A stretch of DNA of 25,640 nt, taken from contig JBKECS010000027.1 of the NCBI GenBank assembly GCA_047974805.1, positions 1 through 25,640 of the forward strand, given 5' to 3'. The number at the start of each line of letters is the position of its first letter. Positions within the stretch are counted from its first letter, which is position 1. Under the pieces are notes generated by a model. That model was given only the letters and a program-made list of their open reading frames with translations. It was not told the origin of the DNA and did no database searches. The DNA is from JAJXUB01 sp047974805 (GTDB taxonomy: Bacteria > Actinomycetota > Actinomycetes > Actinomycetales > Dermatophilaceae). Below are positions 23,758-25,640 of this stretch, piece after piece. The position numbers and the translations under genes are program-made.

Positions 23758-24001
23758 GAGAGGGTGGGTTGGGGATGAGCACCTCGTTGTGCCAGCTGTA
23801 CCCGGTCGTCCAGGACGGTCCCGGACTCGGGGCCCGCGGGCGTGCTTCGTGCCGCTGCCATGATGGAAGCGCGGCGGCTGCAGCGTCGCGGATTCACGCA
23901 GCGTACGGAATGGACCGGGCCGGCGCGAGTGTCGGACCGCCGGTTGGTCGCCCGGCCTGCCGAGCTGTGGGCTGCGCCGCCTGGCGCGCCGACCGTCGGA
24001 T
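23758..24001. promoter_or_regulatory. 244-base gap between the PhyH-type gene and glgP
   Basis: No credible gene is seen here on either strand. It probably holds the promoter of the glgP-glgE-treS-mak-glgB unit. On the minus strand TACGCT (23904-23899) could be a -10 box, but a matching -35 is not evident. GCCCGCGGGC (23832-23841) is a perfect ten-base palindrome. GC-rich repeats near 23975-23990 could form a hairpin after the upstream gene. These are weak observations. Confidence 0.3.
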
Positions 24002-24892
24002 CTATCGCAGGTAGGGGATGCTGCGATCCAGCAGCCCCCGTCCCTTCAGTTCTGCCCGCAGCGGGATCTCTTCATCGATCCAGCCGGACTGCTTGATGCC
24101 CCAGAACGAGGCGTGGTCCGGACCATAGCCGAGCAGTTGTTGGTGCAAGGGGCTCAGGCCGGCGAACCAATCCGAGCTCTGATCGGCGACCGCCTCGTCC
24201 AAGGGCCGGACCCAACGGTAGGTATAGCCAATGAACAGCAGCTTGCGGATCCGGTCCGACTTGTTCATCGACCGGCTGTGCCAGATCCTTCGGTCGAAGA
24301 TGAACGCGTCGCCGGGTTCGAGGCAGACCTCGATCGCGTCCTCGGGCTCGATGATCGGGTCACCTTCCTTCTCGGGACGCCCGGCGAGGGTGTTGTTCTT
24401 GTGGCTTCCGGGGATGACCTTGGTGTTGCCATAGCCCGGTTCGGCCAAGTCGGTCAGGGCGTAGCAGATCTTCGTCATGAACATAGGCCGGACGTCCATG
24501 TCGACGTCGGAGTTCTGTCGGTACCCGTCCTGGTGCCAGTTCCAAAAGGGGGGCTCGTCCTTCGGCGGGTTGACGTCGATGTGGTTGTGATGGGTGTAGA
24601 TGTTCCAGCCCAGGGTCCCCCAGATGTAGGGGAAGGTGCGTGGCCAGGTGAGTAGTTCGGTGAACCTCGGGTCCCGGTGCATCCAGCCCATGACGTGGAT
24701 GGATTTGTCCGGGCGCAGCCGGTCCGCAGCCGCTTCCTCGTCATAGATTCGATCGACGGCGCCTTCGAAGTATGCCCGGTCCGCTTCTGGGAGGGCATCC
24801 TTGATGATGACGAAACCGTCCCGGTCGTACTGCAGCCTCAGGGCCGGGTCGAGCGGTTCGAAACCTGTAGGTGCGTCCTGGACCGCCGTCAT
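24002..24892 (-). CDS. PhyH-family Fe(II)/2-oxoglutarate dioxygenase, substrate unknown
   Basis: A 296-residue protein of the phytanoyl-CoA dioxygenase family, which hydroxylates small molecules or lipids using Fe(II), O2 and 2-oxoglutarate. The facial triad is visible: His120 and Asp122 in NWHQDGYR, and His205 in DRRIWHSRS. Arg207 or Arg216 could bind the 2-oxoglutarate carboxylate. Other family features are DGFVIIKDALPEADRAYF (25-42), GNTKVIPGSHKNN (155-167) and LEPGDAFIFDRR (191-202). It does not show the signature I would expect of ectoine hydroxylase. GAGGAG nine bases before ATG 24892 supports the start. It sits between glgX (62 bases upstream) and glgP (244 downstream) in the same orientation; no known glycogen step needs such an enzyme. 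Confidence 0.88.
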   Translation of the reverse strand: MTAVQDAPTGFEPLDPALRLQYDRDGFVIIKDALPEADRAYFEGAVDRIYDEEAAADRLRPDKSIHVMGWMHRDPRFTELLTWPRTFPYIWGTLGWNIYTHHNHIDVNPPKDEPPFWNWHQDGYRQNSDVDMDVRPMFMTKICYALTDLAEPGYGNTKVIPGSHKNNTLAGRPEKEGDPIIEPEDAIEVCLEPGDAFIFDRRIWHSRSMNKSDRIRKLLFIGYTYRWVRPLDEAVADQSSDWFAGLSPLHQQLLGYGPDHASFWGIKQSGWIDEEIPLRAELKGRGLLDRSIPYLR

Positions 24893-24955
24893 GTCTGGTG
24901 CTCCTCGTCGTTGATGACGTGCCTATTGTGCACCCCGGCGCAACCTGGCCGCTCG

Positions 24956-25640
24956 CTACGCGTGCAGAGTCCCGGCGAAGACCATCAGACAGGCCGGCCC
25001 GAGCTCCAGAGCGCTCAAGGGCTGGTAGGTCTGCGCATCGAGGGGGCGCTCCCAGGTGGAGTCCCACACGAGCTCGAACGCAGCGATCTCCGGCACCGGC
25101 GGCAGGGTGAGGCTGCGGCCTGCGGCATCACCGTGCAGGACCAGGTGCACTGGGATAAGACCGTCCCCGTCGAGGAAGACCTGCAGGGTGCGGGAACCGG
25201 GGTCGGCCCACCCGTCGGTGATCGGCTGTCCGTCGGGCCCGAACCACGCCACGTCGGGGCGTCGGCCCGGTTGAGGCGCCATCCCGGTGAGGAACCGGTT
25301 GCGCCGCAGAGCCGGGAACTGGCGGCGCAGTCGGGTCAGCAGCACTGTGGTCTGGACCAAGTCCTCTTGCCACGCGGCCAGGTCCCAGTCGAACCAGGAC
25401 ACTGGGGAGTCCTGACAGTAGGCGTTGTTGTTGCCGGCTTGGGTGCGACCGAACTCGTCGCCGCCGGTGATCATCGGCACGCCGGTGGACAACAGCAGCG
25501 TCCCCAGGAGATTGCGGATCGATCGGCGACGCGCGGTGAGGATGTCTGCGTTCTGGGTCTCTCCTTCGGCGCCGTGGTTGAACGACCGGTTGTTGTCGGT
25601 CCCGTCCCGGTTGTCCTCGCCGTTTTCCTCGTTGTGCTTG
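24956..25640 (-). CDS. glgX: Glycogen debranching enzyme GlgX, C-terminal part only
   Basis: Hydrolyses alpha-1,6 bonds of phosphorylase-limit glycogen. Only the C-terminal 227 or so codons are in the window; the N-terminal CBM48 and most of the GH13 barrel lie beyond the right edge. Isoamylase-type GlgX segments are clear: KHNEENGEDNRDGTDNNRSFNHG at the window edge, then LLLSTGVPMITGGDEFGRTQAGNNNAYCQD and VSWFDWDL, followed by the C-terminal beta-domain ending in PACLMVFAGTLHA. The stop codon (TAG) is at 24956-24958. It is the first gene of the minus-strand glycogen block as seen here, upstream of the PhyH-type gene, and works functionally with glgP. Confidence 0.93.
   Translation of the reverse strand, partial: KHNEENGEDNRDGTDNNRSFNHGAEGETQNADILTARRRSIRNLLGTLLLSTGVPMITGGDEFGRTQAGNNNAYCQDSPVSWFDWDLAAWQEDLVQTTVLLTRLRRQFPALRRNRFLTGMAPQPGRRPDVAWFGPDGQPITDGWADPGSRTLQVFLDGDGLIPVHLVLHGDAAGRSLTLPPVPEIAAFELVWDSTWERPLDAQTYQPLSALELGPACLMVFAGTLHA

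Noticed and set aside
23842..24096. Small plus-strand open frame between glgP and the PhyH-type gene
   Set aside because: It runs into the 3' end of the dioxygenase gene on the opposite strand, has Arg/Ala/Pro-rich composition and no ribosome-binding site.

Overview
The window is high-GC DNA with dense, strongly GC-biased coding. Its enzyme set includes the GlgE maltosyltransferase pathway, crotonyl-CoA carboxylase/reductase, a MeaB-type GTPase and a methylmalonyl-CoA epimerase. This points to an actinobacterium, plausibly a Micrococcales/Intrasporangiaceae-type organism; the family-level placement is inference. I see no tRNA, rRNA, CRISPR array, insertion sequence or phage gene, and no gene-free stretch longer than 300 bases.

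Region 1 (1-6290) is acyl-CoA and envelope metabolism. A crotonyl-CoA carboxylase/reductase gene runs off the left edge. Next come a Tat-type polysaccharide deacetylase and, divergent from it, an exported GH15-like glycosidase. A methylmalonyl-CoA epimerase is divergent from a tightly coupled thiolase-meaB pair. Ccr, epimerase and MeaB fit an ethylmalonyl/methylmalonyl-CoA route, although the mutase itself is not in the window.

Region 2 (6300-9640) holds a small thiamine-binding-type protein and then three consecutive plus-strand genes: a two-TM membrane protein, a lipoprotein, and a cysteine-less thioredoxin-fold/TPR protein of the YbbN (CnoX) type. A long imperfect palindrome separates them from the convergent phosphoglucomutase gene.

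Region 3 (9643-13626) has phosphoglucomutase on the minus strand. Divergent from it is a compact plus-strand cassette of an SQR-like flavoprotein, a DsrC/TusE-like protein and a DsrE-like protein. This looks like a sulfur-trafficking unit and is the most interesting part of the window. Several short dyads lie in its upstream region.

Region 4 (13727-25640) is a minus-strand glycogen/alpha-glucan block, in transcription order glgX (partial), a PhyH-type dioxygenase, glgP, glgE, treS, maltokinase and glgB. From glgP to glgB every junction overlaps or nearly touches. Together they interconvert trehalose, maltose, maltose-1-phosphate and branched alpha-glucan, with phosphorylase and debranching enzyme for breakdown. 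The nearby pgm links glucose-1-phosphate to glucose-6-phosphate. The dioxygenase is the unexplained member of this block.
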